In this document: in pieces, positions 8,260-19,000 of the stretch
Position numbering within the stretch: position 1 is the first letter of the stretch
How the letters are laid out: the number at the start of each line of letters is the position of its first letter
Assembly (NCBI GenBank): GCA_005217565.1
Contig: SJCO01000003.1
Span: 62,001-126,000 of the forward strand
Length of the DNA stretch: 64,000 bases
DNA from: Puteibacter caeruleilacunae
GTDB lineage: Bacteria > Bacteroidota > Bacteroidia > Bacteroidales > Prolixibacteraceae
Reading direction: 5' to 3'
Position numbers and translations under genes: made by a program
The notes under the pieces: generated by a model
Database searches by the model: none
Told to the model about the DNA's origin: nothing
Seen by the model: the letters and a program-made list of their open reading frames with translations, nothing else

Positions 8260-10842
8260 ATGATTAGGAAGCAGTCTGTTGTTGGTGGTAGTTTATGTTT
8301 AATTCTATTGGTGGGATTATTTTTCATATTACCTCATAAACCAGGAATTAGAAATCAAAAAGAGGTATATAGCTTCATTAATGAGTATGTATATACTGAT
8401 GTTAGTTATCCCCAGACTATTCAGGAACATTATATTAATTTAAGTCGTAGTCAAAAAGATTACTTCTCCCGATTAATGCAAGGAGTTAAAGAACTTCGTC
8501 AAAATCAAATTCAGAAAGCCTGGTATTATTGGTGGGCTTGCCTAAATCATAAAGAATTTAAAAACTTCTCTGCCGAAACTTATCTGGTTATTGGTAAAGC
8601 GATAGGTGAACGTGATGGTTTTGCCAGTTATGTTTTGTTTTCTAAAGCTCATCAAATTGCTTGTTCTAAAGATCATAAGAACAAAGCTCTGGAATATGTA
8701 GCTCTAAATTCAATTGTCAAATTACTGGCAGCACAGGCTGAAGATGATGAAGTGATACAACAGGTAGATGTCATGGCTCGTGATTACAGTCTTGATGCAC
8801 ATCATTTGCTAAAAGATAGCACAAATGGTATCAACGAACTAAATCCTGCATCAAGTATTTATCGTTTTGCAACTGAATCGGTACTTTGGCTAGGAGATGA
8901 TGAACTATCGGAAGAGTATATTGAACATTTTTTAGAGCAGCAAAAAAATTATAACAATCCAGCACTTACTGATGCTTATGCTGATATATTAACCGGTATC
9001 AGTGCCTATATTCATGGAAATATGCTTGAATCAGAAATAGCATTTGCAAATGCGATCAAAGGAATAGGTAATGCATCGTCTTATTTGAATTACAACCTTG
9101 AACTTCCTTATGCTTATCAAGGAGCTGTATATATTGAGCAAAAGCGTTATTCAGATGCTATTGATTATATGGAACGCTCTATTAAAACATTACAAAGCGA
9201 CTATTACAAAAGCGTGGATGAGCCATTGAAGCTTATTGATCCAGAAAAGATGAAAGGACGAAATTCGACCTACAACATTTTATTATGCTACTTAAGATTG
9301 CAAGCGTTTTACAAAATGGCAATCAATGCTGGGGATACATCAATTGATCTCAATAAGGTCCTTAATCTGGCAGAGTATACCAATCAGTTAATAAAGGTTT
9401 GGTTTGTAAATGCAGCCGATGAAGAAACATTGTTACGTGCCACCAAACTCATGAAGAAAAGCAATAGCAATGCCATCGATTTGATCTGGTCGCATCAGGA
9501 TGAAATTGAAAATGCAGTAGATAAAGTTTTCCGATTGCAAACCGAAGCACAATCATTTTACCTTAATTACCTGATTGAACTACGCAAGCAAGGAAAAGAC
9601 AACGCTGTTTACGACAAGATTCGCACACTAACGCTTGAACTAGCTAATGCCCGTCAATCAGAACAACAACTTACCGATGAGAACGTAAAAAAACAACTGG
9701 CTTTACTTCGTCATAAATCGGCGTTATGGAGCAGCCAAACGAATGAATTAGACCAATTATTCGATAAAAAAGAGATCCCTAATCATCTTGCAAGTAATAA
9801 AGCAGTTATCAAGTATTTCATGTCATTTGATGGCTTATACGTGAGCTATTTTACGGGTAAACAAAAAGGATGGAAAAAACTACCTAAAGCCGATTATAAG
9901 AATATAGTTCAACGATTAAAAAGAGCCGTTAAGAGTCAGTATGCATCAAAAAGATATCTTCATCGTTTATACGATCTATTGATTGAACCGCTGGAAAATG
10001 AATTGCAGGATGTTGAAGAGTTAACCATACTTAGTGATGAGCAACTGGAAGGAGTCCCATTTGAATTATTACAAGATGAACAGGGAGCATATTTAATCAA
10101 TCACTATGCAATAAACTACTCCTATTCATCGCGATTAGAAAACAATAAACAAGAAGGAGAAATTCACAACTTTTTAGCCTTGGCTCCTGGTTTTGAGAAG
10201 GACAATAATTTTTCGAATGCTAGCCTAGTACGTGAGGTTGTTGACGATTATTCATTTCTAGAGCGCTCTGGAGGCAACAGAATAAGGTTATCGTCGATAC
10301 CGTTCTCAACTGACGAGGTAAATACCATAGGTCAACTATTTAAAGATCGTTCGATTAATAATGAGGTACTGACTCGAGATAAAGCCACAACCGCAAATTT
10401 TGTTAATCATCTTTCCAATGCAGGAATCATTCATATAGCCACTCACGGAATCAGTAAAGACAACTACAATAGTGGATTATTTTTTTCCCAGAGTAATGAA
10501 AAGGATGATGGCTTCTTAAGTTTCTATGAACTGTATAACCTAGACTTAAAGGCAGACTTGGTTGTATTATCGGCATGCAAATCGGGCATCGGTAAAGTTG
10601 TAGAAGGTGAAGGTGTTATGGCTTTATCAAGAGGTTTTATTTATGCAGGAGCATCGAATGTTATCGCCAGTTTATGGAAAGTTCATGATGAAAAAACCAA
10701 AGAGCTGATGGTATCATTTTACAATCACCTACTGAAGAATAAAATGAGCTATGCCCAAGCACTTAAGCAAGCCAAACTAGATTGCATTCAAAAAGGATTT
10801 TCACCACTTGACTGGGCTGGTTTTGTATTGATTAGTAATTAA
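8260..10842 (+). CDS. Membrane-anchored TPR/CHAT-domain protease
   Basis: 860 residues. One hydrophobic segment near the N terminus (about 9-25) gives an inner-membrane anchor or uncleaved signal. Residues 50-450 are helical with TPR-like repeats (for example YAYQGAVYIEQKRYSDAIDY). The C-terminal third is a CHAT (caspase-like) domain. The catalytic pair is visible as His729 in HIATHG and Cys773 in LSACKSG, followed by the conserved GEGVMALSRGFIYAGASNVI and SLWKVHDE. CHAT proteases cleave specific protein partners, and several act in bacterial immunity or cell-death pathways. No obvious substrate gene is adjacent, apart from the divergent secreted-protein run. Terminated by the hairpin at 10869-10898. 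Confidence 0.88.
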   Translation: MIRKQSVVGGSLCLILLVGLFFILPHKPGIRNQKEVYSFINEYVYTDVSYPQTIQEHYINLSRSQKDYFSRLMQGVKELRQNQIQKAWYYWWACLNHKEFKNFSAETYLVIGKAIGERDGFASYVLFSKAHQIACSKDHKNKALEYVALNSIVKLLAAQAEDDEVIQQVDVMARDYSLDAHHLLKDSTNGINELNPASSIYRFATESVLWLGDDELSEEYIEHFLEQQKNYNNPALTDAYADILTGISAYIHGNMLESEIAFANAIKGIGNASSYLNYNLELPYAYQGAVYIEQKRYSDAIDYMERSIKTLQSDYYKSVDEPLKLIDPEKMKGRNSTYNILLCYLRLQAFYKMAINAGDTSIDLNKVLNLAEYTNQLIKVWFVNAADEETLLRATKLMKKSNSNAIDLIWSHQDEIENAVDKVFRLQTEAQSFYLNYLIELRKQGKDNAVYDKIRTLTLELANARQSEQQLTDENVKKQLALLRHKSALWSSQTNELDQLFDKKEIPNHLASNKAVIKYFMSFDGLYVSYFTGKQKGWKKLPKADYKNIVQRLKRAVKSQYASKRYLHRLYDLLIEPLENELQDVEELTILSDEQLEGVPFELLQDEQGAYLINHYAINYSYSSRLENNKQEGEIHNFLALAPGFEKDNNFSNASLVREVVDDYSFLERSGGNRIRLSSIPFSTDEVNTIGQLFKDRSINNEVLTRDKATTANFVNHLSNAGIIHIATHGISKDNYNSGLFFSQSNEKDDGFLSFYELYNLDLKADLVVLSACKSGIGKVVEGEGVMALSRGFIYAGASNVIASLWKVHDEKTKELMVSFYNHLLKNKMSYAQALKQAKLDCIQKGFSPLDWAGFVLISN

Positions 10843-10868
10843 TGATTAGAATAAGAAAAATGCCTTTT

Positions 10869-10898
10869 AGCAAGTAGTTACTTTCTTGCTTTTTCTTT
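10869..10898 (+). terminator. Rho-independent terminator of the CHAT gene
   Basis: AGCAAG (10869-10874) pairs with CTTGCT (10885-10890), followed directly by TTTTCTTT. It lies 26 bp past the stop codon. Confidence 0.65.
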
Positions 10899-11229
10899 CT
10901 CAAATTTTCGTCAAACTTTTGTCAAAGCCTTACTAATTACTACTCAACATTAGAGAATACGGGGCTTTGAGAAGGAATAGTAGGGGCCTAGTAAGGAAGA
11001 GTAAGAGAACTGCAATCTCCATATAGCAAAAGTCTCCCCTAAAAAACATCCTATAGCTGATTCAACATCCCTGCAAGCATTTTCAACAGAATCAAAAGCC
11101 CTATTTTGAATTCCTCCAATTTACAGGTGAATACTGAAACTCAATTCAGTGTCTTTCCTATAATTTTATTCTCACAGAAATAAGTCTGATAAGCATTAAC
11201 CAGGAATCCAAAAAATATCTTTTAAACAG
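10899..11229. other. Intergenic region with competing inverted repeats upstream of the GH3 gene
   Basis: There is no supported ORF. TCAAAGCC (10922-10929) can pair with GGCTTTGA (10963-10970). The overlapping CCTTACTA (10928-10935) can pair with TAGTAAGG (10989-10996). The two stems share bases, so they exclude each other. A smaller palindrome ACTGAA-N6-TTCAGT lies at 11133-11150. I could not identify a convincing promoter. Confidence 0.4.
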
Positions 11230-13695
11230 ATGGAAAAATATACACTCAAAAAACTCTCATTGTTATCATTCATTGTTGGAATGATACTTAGTCCCGCTAT
11301 CACATATTCACAGAATCGCTTTATTCGATCTGAAAAAACGTCAAAAGAGATTTACCATTCCGACTGGATTGATCTTAATAAGAATGGGAAAAAAGACATT
11401 TATGAAGATTCTAAAGCGAACATAGAAGCCAGAATCAACGACTTGCTTTCTCAGATGAACGATGACGAGAAAACATGCCAAATGGTAACGCTGTACGGTT
11501 ACAAACGTGTAGCTAAAGATGAACTTCCAACAGCTGACTGGAAAAACCAGTTGTGGAAAGATGGATTGGGAAACATTGATGAACATTTAAGTGGTCATAA
11601 AAAGGCTCCTACTCAATACGACTGGCCTGCATCAAAGCATGCTCGGGCACTAAATGAGGTACAACGCTTTTTCATTGAAGATACCCGACTAGGAATACCT
11701 GTTGATTTTACCAATGAAGGTATCAGGGGATTGTGCCATACCAAAGCAACTTGTTTTCCTGCACAAATAGGCGTTGGTAGTACCTGGAATACTGAGCTGG
11801 TTAACCAAATCGGACACATCACTGGTAAAGAGGCCAAGTCAACAGGATACACCAATATTTATTCTCCTGTTCTTGATCTTGCTCGTGATCCTCGCTGGGG
11901 ACGAGTAGTAGAATGCTATGGCGAAGATCCATTTCTTGTTTCAGCTTATGGGAAGGCAATGGTAGACGGACTTCAAGCTGAAGGGATAGCCTCAACAGCT
12001 AAGCATTTTGCAGTGTATAGTATTCCCAAAGGGGGACGTGATGGTGCTGCAAGAACAAATCCTCAGGTTTCTCCTCGCGACATGCATCAGATATACCTTG
12101 CTCCTTTCAAGAAGGTAGTCTGCGAATCAAATATCTTAGGATTGATGAGTTCGTACAACGACTACGACGGCATTCCCATTAGTGCAAGTTCGTATTTCCT
12201 GACTGATCTACTTCGAAAACAATGGGGATTCAAAGGTTACATTGTCTCTGATAGCTGGGCTGTAGGAGGATTGGAAGGCAGACATCATATTGCTGGCAAC
12301 AAAGAAGAATGTGTTTACCAATCAGTGATGGCAGGCTTAAACATACGAACAGATTTTACCATCCCTGAAGAATTTATAATCCCCTTACGCAAGCTTGTCG
12401 GTGAAGGGAAGATCCCTGGTAATGTAATCAACGATAGGGTAAAAGATATTTTGCGCGTAAAATTTACACTTGGCTTATTTGATCAACCTTATGTAGAACA
12501 GCCTCATTTAGCCGACGATCTATTCCATAACAAATCAAGTGAAGAGATTGCCCTGCAAGCATCGCGTGAATCTTTAGTATTGCTAAAGAACGATAACCTT
12601 TTACCACTGGATAAAGATAAGATTGGATCCATTCTGGTAGCAGGACCTAATGCAAGAGCAGTAGATCACTCAATCAGTCGTTATGGACCTTCACGTATTC
12701 CAGTCGTATCGGTTCTCGAAGGATTAAAACAACTAGTTGGTGACAAGATAGATCTACAATACACCCAAGGATGTGATTTATTTGATCAAAATTGGCCCGA
12801 GAGTGAGCTGTTTAATACTCCTCCTTCTGAAAAACAGCAAGCAATGATTGATGAAGCTGTAGAAAGAGCAAAACAGGTAGACCTGATTGTATTGGCATTG
12901 GGAGATAATGAACGAACAGTGGGAGAATCAAGATCGCGCACGTCATTAAATCTTCCTGGCAACCAACAGCAATTATTGGAAGCTTTGTACAAAACAGGCA
13001 AACCTATTGTGGCTGTTTTAATTAATGGAAGAGCATTAACAATTAATTGGGCCAATCGTTACATTCCTGCCATTGTAGAAGCATGGTTCCCGGGAGAATA
13101 TGGAGGACAAGCCATTGCAGAAGCTCTTTTCGGACGGTATAATCCAGGAGGAAAATTACCTGTTACATTTCCAAAATCAATTGGTCAGCTTCCATTCAAC
13201 TTCCCATGTAAAAAAAGCGCTCAGGCTGGACAACATCGCAAAGGTCATAATGGCACAGGAAACACCAGAGCAATTGATGCACTTTATCCTTTCGGTCATG
13301 GTTTAAGCTACACAACATTTAGGTACAGCAACATCCAACTATCGTCGAAGCAATTATCCAATGAAAAGTCCCTGAACATCACCTTTGAACTAACCAACAC
13401 GGGGAAATATGCTGGCGACGAAGTGCCTCAACTATATATCAGAGATTTAGTCAGCAGTGTTGTTACGTTTGAAAAAGAGTTAAAAGGTTTTGAAAGAATT
13501 CATCTTCAACCGGGTGAAACAAAACAAGTAACTTTTACTATCACTGCTAAGGATTTAACCTTACTTGATAAAAATATGCAAGAGATATGTGAGGCTGGAA
13601 CCTTTGAAGTACAAGTAGGAACTTCTTCTGAAGACATACGACTGAGAGGGGAATTTACCGTCGAAGAAAATATATCTATAAGCCCAAAACAATAA
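11230..13695 (+). CDS. Glycoside hydrolase family 3 (beta-glucosidase/beta-xylosidase type)
   Basis: 821 residues with a signal peptide (about 1-28). A short EF-hand-like acidic loop (DLNKNGKKDIYED) precedes the GH3 N-terminal barrel. Barrel hallmarks are RDPRWGRVVECYGEDP, a substrate-binding KHF in STAKHFAVYS, and the nucleophile Asp341 in GYIVSDSWAVGG. The second alpha/beta domain (about 450-690) and a C-terminal fibronectin-III-like domain (DEVPQLYIRDLVSSV) complete the usual three-domain layout. The enzyme removes terminal beta-linked glucose or xylose from oligosaccharides, most likely in the periplasm. It lies just upstream of the sigma/FecR/SusCD locus on the same strand and may belong to that regulon, although a 351-bp gap separates them. 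Confidence 0.93.
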   Translation: MEKYTLKKLSLLSFIVGMILSPAITYSQNRFIRSEKTSKEIYHSDWIDLNKNGKKDIYEDSKANIEARINDLLSQMNDDEKTCQMVTLYGYKRVAKDELPTADWKNQLWKDGLGNIDEHLSGHKKAPTQYDWPASKHARALNEVQRFFIEDTRLGIPVDFTNEGIRGLCHTKATCFPAQIGVGSTWNTELVNQIGHITGKEAKSTGYTNIYSPVLDLARDPRWGRVVECYGEDPFLVSAYGKAMVDGLQAEGIASTAKHFAVYSIPKGGRDGAARTNPQVSPRDMHQIYLAPFKKVVCESNILGLMSSYNDYDGIPISASSYFLTDLLRKQWGFKGYIVSDSWAVGGLEGRHHIAGNKEECVYQSVMAGLNIRTDFTIPEEFIIPLRKLVGEGKIPGNVINDRVKDILRVKFTLGLFDQPYVEQPHLADDLFHNKSSEEIALQASRESLVLLKNDNLLPLDKDKIGSILVAGPNARAVDHSISRYGPSRIPVVSVLEGLKQLVGDKIDLQYTQGCDLFDQNWPESELFNTPPSEKQQAMIDEAVERAKQVDLIVLALGDNERTVGESRSRTSLNLPGNQQQLLEALYKTGKPIVAVLINGRALTINWANRYIPAIVEAWFPGEYGGQAIAEALFGRYNPGGKLPVTFPKSIGQLPFNFPCKKSAQAGQHRKGHNGTGNTRAIDALYPFGHGLSYTTFRYSNIQLSSKQLSNEKSLNITFELTNTGKYAGDEVPQLYIRDLVSSVVTFEKELKGFERIHLQPGETKQVTFTITAKDLTLLDKNMQEICEAGTFEVQVGTSSEDIRLRGEFTVEENISISPKQ

Positions 13696-13700
13696 CATTA

Positions 13701-13732
13701 ATTCCCCCCTGCTGATTAGTGGTAGGGGGAAT
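13701..13732 (+). terminator. 3' hairpin after the GH3 gene
   Basis: ATTCCCCC (13701-13708) pairs with GGGGGAAT (13725-13732), a strong 8-bp stem with a 16-nt loop, 6 bp past the stop. There is no U-tract after it, so it may protect or end the transcript by other means. Confidence 0.4.
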
Positions 13733-14046
13733 AACAAATTACCGGGGAAATCATACAGCCTCAAAGGTAAAATTCTCTGCTAGTTCATTCATATATTTTT
13801 AGCAGCTGCTATAATACAAGCAAACATATTGGAGGTTGGTAAATTGTATATGAAAAGGAAACAAAATAGTTTTCACCTATCTTTACAATCAATTATTGAC
13901 TCATCATCAACAGCAGAAAAATCGAATTATTCAATACAATAAGTAAATAACTGTAAAAATATATTTATCATTGTAATGAGGTTGTGATATTTGCAAATAG
14001 TACATCGAAATAAAATTAACACACTTACTAAAAGTCCTCTTCATTC
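13733..14046. other. Intergenic region upstream of the second ECF sigma gene
   Basis: AT-rich, with no supported ORF. A -7-like GATATTTG at 13986-13993 (one or two mismatches to TAnnTTTG) could start the sigma transcript about 50 bp before its ATG. Nothing else stands out. Confidence 0.3.
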
Positions 14047-14628
14047 ATGCAAAATAATACTCAGGATAGCATCTTAATTGATAAGTTACTTAATGGTGAT
14101 CTTCACGCATTTGATAAACTTTTTGAGAAGTATGCAAAAAAACTATATAGTTTCTCCTTAAAGTATTTAAAGAATGAGACTGAAGCCGAAGAACTGGTAC
14201 AGGAAGTGTTTGTTAAGGTATGGGAGAAAAGAAATACCTTAAAGAAAGAAACCTCCTTTAAATCATACCTGTTTACAATTGCCTATAATGATATCTTAAA
14301 GTTTTTCAGAAGCAGATCGTATCATCAGGCATATGTAAGAGAGGCTATCGCGATTTCAGATATCAGCGATAAATCAGCAGACGGACTCTACTACAATTCA
14401 GTACTTGAGCAGGTGGACAAACTGATTGATCAACTACCCGAACGAAAGAAATCTATCTTTATTAAAAGTAGAAAGGAAGGGAAAAGCTCAAAGCAGATTG
14501 CTGAAGAACTTGGAATTTCTCCAGGAACAGTGGACAATAATATCTCCGAGGCATTAAAATTTCTAAAACAAAACATGAACCAGGATTTGTTATCATTTAT
14601 ACTATTCTTCTGGCTATTTCTGCAGTAA
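14047..14628 (+). CDS. ECF RNA polymerase sigma factor of the sulfatase/SusCD locus
   Basis: 193 residues. Region 2 reads FDKLFEKYAKKLYSFSLKYL and AEELVQEVFVKVWEKRNTL, and region 4 carries the helix-turn-helix in SSKQIAEELGISPGTVDNN. The protein ends with a very hydrophobic tail (LLSFILFFWLFLQ). It starts the sigma, fecR, susC, susD, sulfatase, glycosidase series and presumably drives susCD and the enzymes when the FecR protein downstream releases it. Confidence 0.94.
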   Translation: MQNNTQDSILIDKLLNGDLHAFDKLFEKYAKKLYSFSLKYLKNETEAEELVQEVFVKVWEKRNTLKKETSFKSYLFTIAYNDILKFFRSRSYHQAYVREAIAISDISDKSADGLYYNSVLEQVDKLIDQLPERKKSIFIKSRKEGKSSKQIAEELGISPGTVDNNISEALKFLKQNMNQDLLSFILFFWLFLQ

Positions 14629-14937
14629 TAAATTTCCTTACCTGTCGTTCTTACTATCTGCATTAAGGAAGCATTTCATCCATTTCAGAAAAGATTCTCA
14701 CAATGGTTCCACACATTCTATTATATATTTAGCCCCCACACCAACAAGATCATCACCCGTCATTAATCTCTCATTCATTGAACATTATGACAATTTTTAT
14801 CGTATCTTAGAATCACTCAAACACTTTAATTTATTAGCGATTCAGGATCACGAGAAAAAAAAATCAAAAAAATTCAAAAAGTACCATGAGATATTTATGA
14901 GTCGTGGATATAACTAATAAAGACAATCAAATTTGGG
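14629..14937. other. Intergenic region between sigma and fecR, with candidate promoter
   Basis: 309 bp, no supported ORF. TATCTTAG (14803-14810) resembles the -7 box, with TTG (14778-14780) 22 nt upstream, a spacing allowed for Bacteroidota promoters. It would allow fecR to be transcribed separately from sigma. Poly-A tracts occur near 14855-14880. Confidence 0.35.
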
Positions 14938-15984
14938 ATGCATAAAAAAGACCGTGACATATTAAAAAAGTATATCAACAATGACGCTCATACCGATGAG
15001 CAAGCCAAAGCCGAAAAGTTGATAAGAGCTGATCAAAGCGGGCTGAAAGATTATATGTCAAGCGATTGGAAGCAGCACCTCACAATAGAAGAGGATATTG
15101 AAAAAGATCTGACTGCTGTTCTTGACAAGGTCCACCATAGAATTCACCTCAATGAAAATAGCAGAAAATTAGCGCTTACCCGAAAACTATATCGATGGTA
15201 TTCGGCCGCTGCAGCTATTATTATCATTCCTCTATTAATCGCTGGAGCTATCTCCGTTAGCAAACTGAATAGCGCACAGAAACTATTAGCAGAAAAAGCT
15301 TCCACCGTAGTACTTGAATCTCCAAAGGGATCAAGAATGAAATTTCAAATGCCCGATGGATCAGAAGTTGTTCTAAATGGAGGTTCAACGCTTCATTACG
15401 ATATCCCATTCGTTAATAATAGGAATGTAAAATTACAGGGGGAAGCCTATTTTGATGTACATCATGACAAGAAACATCCCTTTGTAGTTTCTACCACTAA
15501 AATGGATATTAAAGTATTAGGAACAAGCTTCAATGTAAATGCTTATCCTGATGATAAATTAGCCGAGGTTGTTCTGGTACAAGGGAAAGTGGAATGCATC
15601 ATCGGAAAACAAGAAATCATGATGCACCCCAATGAACGTGTTACATTGTCAGGAACGAGTCAAATCATAAAGAGCAATGTAAATGTTGACAAGTATACCG
15701 CATGGAAGAAAGGAACTTTAATATTCAAGGGTGATTCAATGAATGAGGTCGCCAAAAAAATCTCCAGATGGTATGATGTAGAAGTAAAAGTTGTTGAACT
15801 AAACGATTATTCATTCAGGGCAACATTTCAAAATGATTCACTGGAGGAAGTTTTTCGATTACTTCAAATGAGTTCACCAATCGAGTATAAAATAATACCG
15901 CGACAGAAGCAGCCAGATGGAAGTTTTTCTAAAAAGCAGGTATTCATATATAAAAAGGGCAGTAAAAAAATTAATAATCAATAA
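14938..15984 (+). CDS. FecR-family anti-sigma factor
   Basis: 348 residues. The cytoplasmic N-terminal domain runs to about residue 85, a membrane helix spans about 86-110 (AAAAIIIIPLLIAGAISV), and the periplasmic FecR domain follows. FecR hallmarks are SPKGSRMKFQMPDGSEVVLN, GEAYFDVHHDKKHPFVV and IKVLGTSFNVNAYPDD. A C-terminal DUF4974-like module contains ISRWYDVEVKVVELNDYSF. It pairs with the sigma factor upstream and with the STN domain of the SusC downstream. It is separated from susC by the hairpin at 16014-16039. Confidence 0.93.
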   Translation: MHKKDRDILKKYINNDAHTDEQAKAEKLIRADQSGLKDYMSSDWKQHLTIEEDIEKDLTAVLDKVHHRIHLNENSRKLALTRKLYRWYSAAAAIIIIPLLIAGAISVSKLNSAQKLLAEKASTVVLESPKGSRMKFQMPDGSEVVLNGGSTLHYDIPFVNNRNVKLQGEAYFDVHHDKKHPFVVSTTKMDIKVLGTSFNVNAYPDDKLAEVVLVQGKVECIIGKQEIMMHPNERVTLSGTSQIIKSNVNVDKYTAWKKGTLIFKGDSMNEVAKKISRWYDVEVKVVELNDYSFRATFQNDSLEEVFRLLQMSSPIEYKIIPRQKQPDGSFSKKQVFIYKKGSKKINNQ

Positions 15985-16013
15985 CTAAAGAAGAAACTCA
16001 CATAAACAAAAAA

Positions 16014-16039
16014 CAGGGTACGCCGCGAACGTTACCCTG
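16014..16039 (+). terminator. Hairpin between fecR and susC
   Basis: CAGGGTA (16014-16020) pairs with TACCCTG (16033-16039) around a 12-nt loop. On the plus strand AAAAAATAAATTTTTTT follows, so the U-tract is displaced by about 10 nt. On the minus strand a T6 tract follows directly, although there is no minus gene to terminate. The position matches the hairpin in the other SusC unit, suggesting attenuation between anti-sigma and transporter. Confidence 0.45.
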
Positions 16040-16082
16040 AAAAAATAAATTTTTTTAGTATTCATCTTAATAGTACAAATCT

Positions 16083-19000
16083 ATGAAAAAAATTCTTTTT
16101 TTATGGACATGTGAGAATCATGTCTTAACTAAAACACTTAGAATTATGCGGATTTTCATATTCTTAATGTTAGTTGGAGCCTTTCAGGTGTGCGCGAATT
16201 CCTCCTTTTCACAGACAACGAAAGTTTCGTTAAACCTGCAAGAAAAGAGTATTGAGGAAGTGTTGGATGAGATAGAAGCAAAAAGTGAATTCTTTTTCCT
16301 TTACAATCAAAGGCTTGTTGATGTTAATCGCAAGATCGCTATAAAAGTTAAAAATAAGCCTATTAATGAAGTTTTAGACATTATCTTTCAGGAACAAGAT
16401 GTTGAATATCGAGTCGTTGATAAAAAAATCATTCTTTCACCAGGTTTTTTGAGCGATAAAGAGACTAAACAAGAAGATATAACTATCACCGGAACTGTAG
16501 TTGATGAAATGGGAGAGTCACTTCCTGGAGTAAGTATAGTAATCAAAGGAACAGCTACGGGGTGTACCACCAACCTTGATGGTAAATTCTCATTGAAGGT
16601 ACCTACTGATGCTGTTATTGTTGTATCGTTTATCGGGATGCGCACACAAGAACTTGCAATAAAAGATCGCACTGTTTTTAATATCAAAATGTCAAGTGAG
16701 ATTGAAGGTCTGGATGAAGTTGTTGTTGTTGGTTACGGAGTGCAACAGAAGGCACACCTTACAGCATCAGTATCCCAAGTAGATTCAGAGGTAGTTGAAG
16801 ATCGCGCAGTTGCAAATGCCGCACAAGCACTTCAGGGAGCTGTACCTAATTTAGTGGTATCAAATACCAGTTACGGTGGAGAACCAGGTGCCGAAATGAA
16901 CCTAAATATTCGTGGTATTTTAACCATCGATGAAAGTGGGAACGTTTCAGAAGCACAACCATTATTGTTAGTCGATGGAGTAGAAATGACCATGAACGAT
17001 GTGGATCCTGAAGATATTGAAAATGTATCTGTTCTTAAAGATGCATCAGCTGCCGCTATCTATGGAGCACGTGCAGCAGGAGGTGTGATTCTGATTACCA
17101 CTAAAAGCGGTAAGAACGTAGATCGAGGGATGAAGATTGCCTACTCAAATAACTTTTCATGGGCACAACCAACCGCATGGCCAAATCAGGCGAGTGCAAT
17201 TGATTTTGCCTATGCATTGAACGATGCTTCTACCAATAATGGTAAAAATCCTTACTATACCGAGGAAGAATTAGGTTGGATTATGCAAAACATGGAAGAG
17301 CCTGGAAGCGCTCCAACGCTTCAAGTAAAAGCCGATGGAAAAAACTGGGATCAATCTAATGTTGGGCTTGGAGCTACCGGCTCTACCAACTGGAAAGATT
17401 TCTTTTTTAAGGACTGGGCTGCACGTCAAAAACATAACCTAAGATTTTCTGGAGGTAACAATAAACTTAACTATTATGCTTCTGCAGGTTTCTATGATGA
17501 AAATGGATTAAATGCGCAGGCTGAGGATTCTTATAAAAGATATAATTTCGATGTAAAATTAAATGCCAAACCATATGATTGGTTAAGCTTTGCATTGCTT
17601 ACAAAATTTATTAAAAGTGACGAACGCCATCCTTGGGACTATCGATATGGTAGAGGTAGAGTGTTTGATTTACTTTCCAAAGTAAAACCAACCTTGCCAA
17701 CAGTGGATCCGATATTCAATGAACCTCTGGTACAAGCCTACTATCCATTGTGGTCGACGCAATGGGAAGATTATGAAAAGAATCAGATGATGTTATTACC
17801 GAGAGTTGTTATTGAGCCAGTAAAAGACTGGTTAATCAATCTGGAATACAACTATAAGAGAAATAATAACAAACGAAACTACACTGCATTGACTTATGAG
17901 TATCACCTGGCTGATGGTTCTGTAGCCTCTGCTCCATCAAGTACAGAAACACAGGTAAGACCTACGTTATATACTAACGAGTATTTTTCGCCTAATATTT
18001 ACACCAGTTATTCAAAATCTATTAAAGACCATAATTTTAAAGTCTTAGCTGGTTATCAGAGCGAAAAAACCGAATACTATAATCTATCGGCTAAAGCAAC
18101 ATCATTGCTAACCGATAACATTCCTTCAATTTCAACATCGGTTGGAGAACAAACAATTAGTGATCAAATCGGACACTACTCAACACAAAGTATCTTTAGT
18201 CGCTTTAATTACGATTATAAAGGGAAATATCTATTTGAGTTCTCTTATCGTCGTGATGGTTCTTCTAAGTTTGAAGATGGTTCTCGCTGGGCTGGTTTCC
18301 CTTCTTATTCGGTAGGTTACAACATTGCTAGAGAAGAATTTTGGCCTTTGAAAGACTATATCCATACGTTTAAAGTAAGAGGTTCTTATGGTACATTAGG
18401 AAACCAGAATGTTGAGAACTACAAATACTTATCAGTAATGGACATTAAAACCGGAACCTTTCTGTTTGATGGTGAGTGGGACTACTATGTTAATCCACCG
18501 GATTTGCTAAGTTCTAGTTTAACATGGGAAAGAGTGAAAACAACAGATTTTGGCTTGGATGTATTGGCATTTGATGGTAAATTATCATTCAACTTTGACT
18601 GGTATCGTTCTGATATTAGTGGGATGAGTACAACCGGAGAAACTCTTCCTGCAGTATTAGGAACTGATGAACCAAAACAGAATGCTGGTACAATGCGTAC
18701 CCAGGGCTGGGAAAGTGAAATAGCGTGGAAGCAGAAATTGGGTGACTTCAATTTCAATGTTCGCTTTGTCCTCTCCGATTACAAACGAGAAGTGGTTAAG
18801 TATCCAAATCCAACCAAGCTAATTAGCGACTACTATGTAGGTAAAAACATGGGGGAAATTTGGGGATTAGAATGGGACGGATGGTTCCAAACTCAGGATG
18901 AAGTTGACAACCATCAAATCGATCAATCAGGAGTTGTGGGCTGGGCCTATAGTCCTGGAGACACAAAATATGTTGATCAGAATGGAGATAAGAAAATTAA

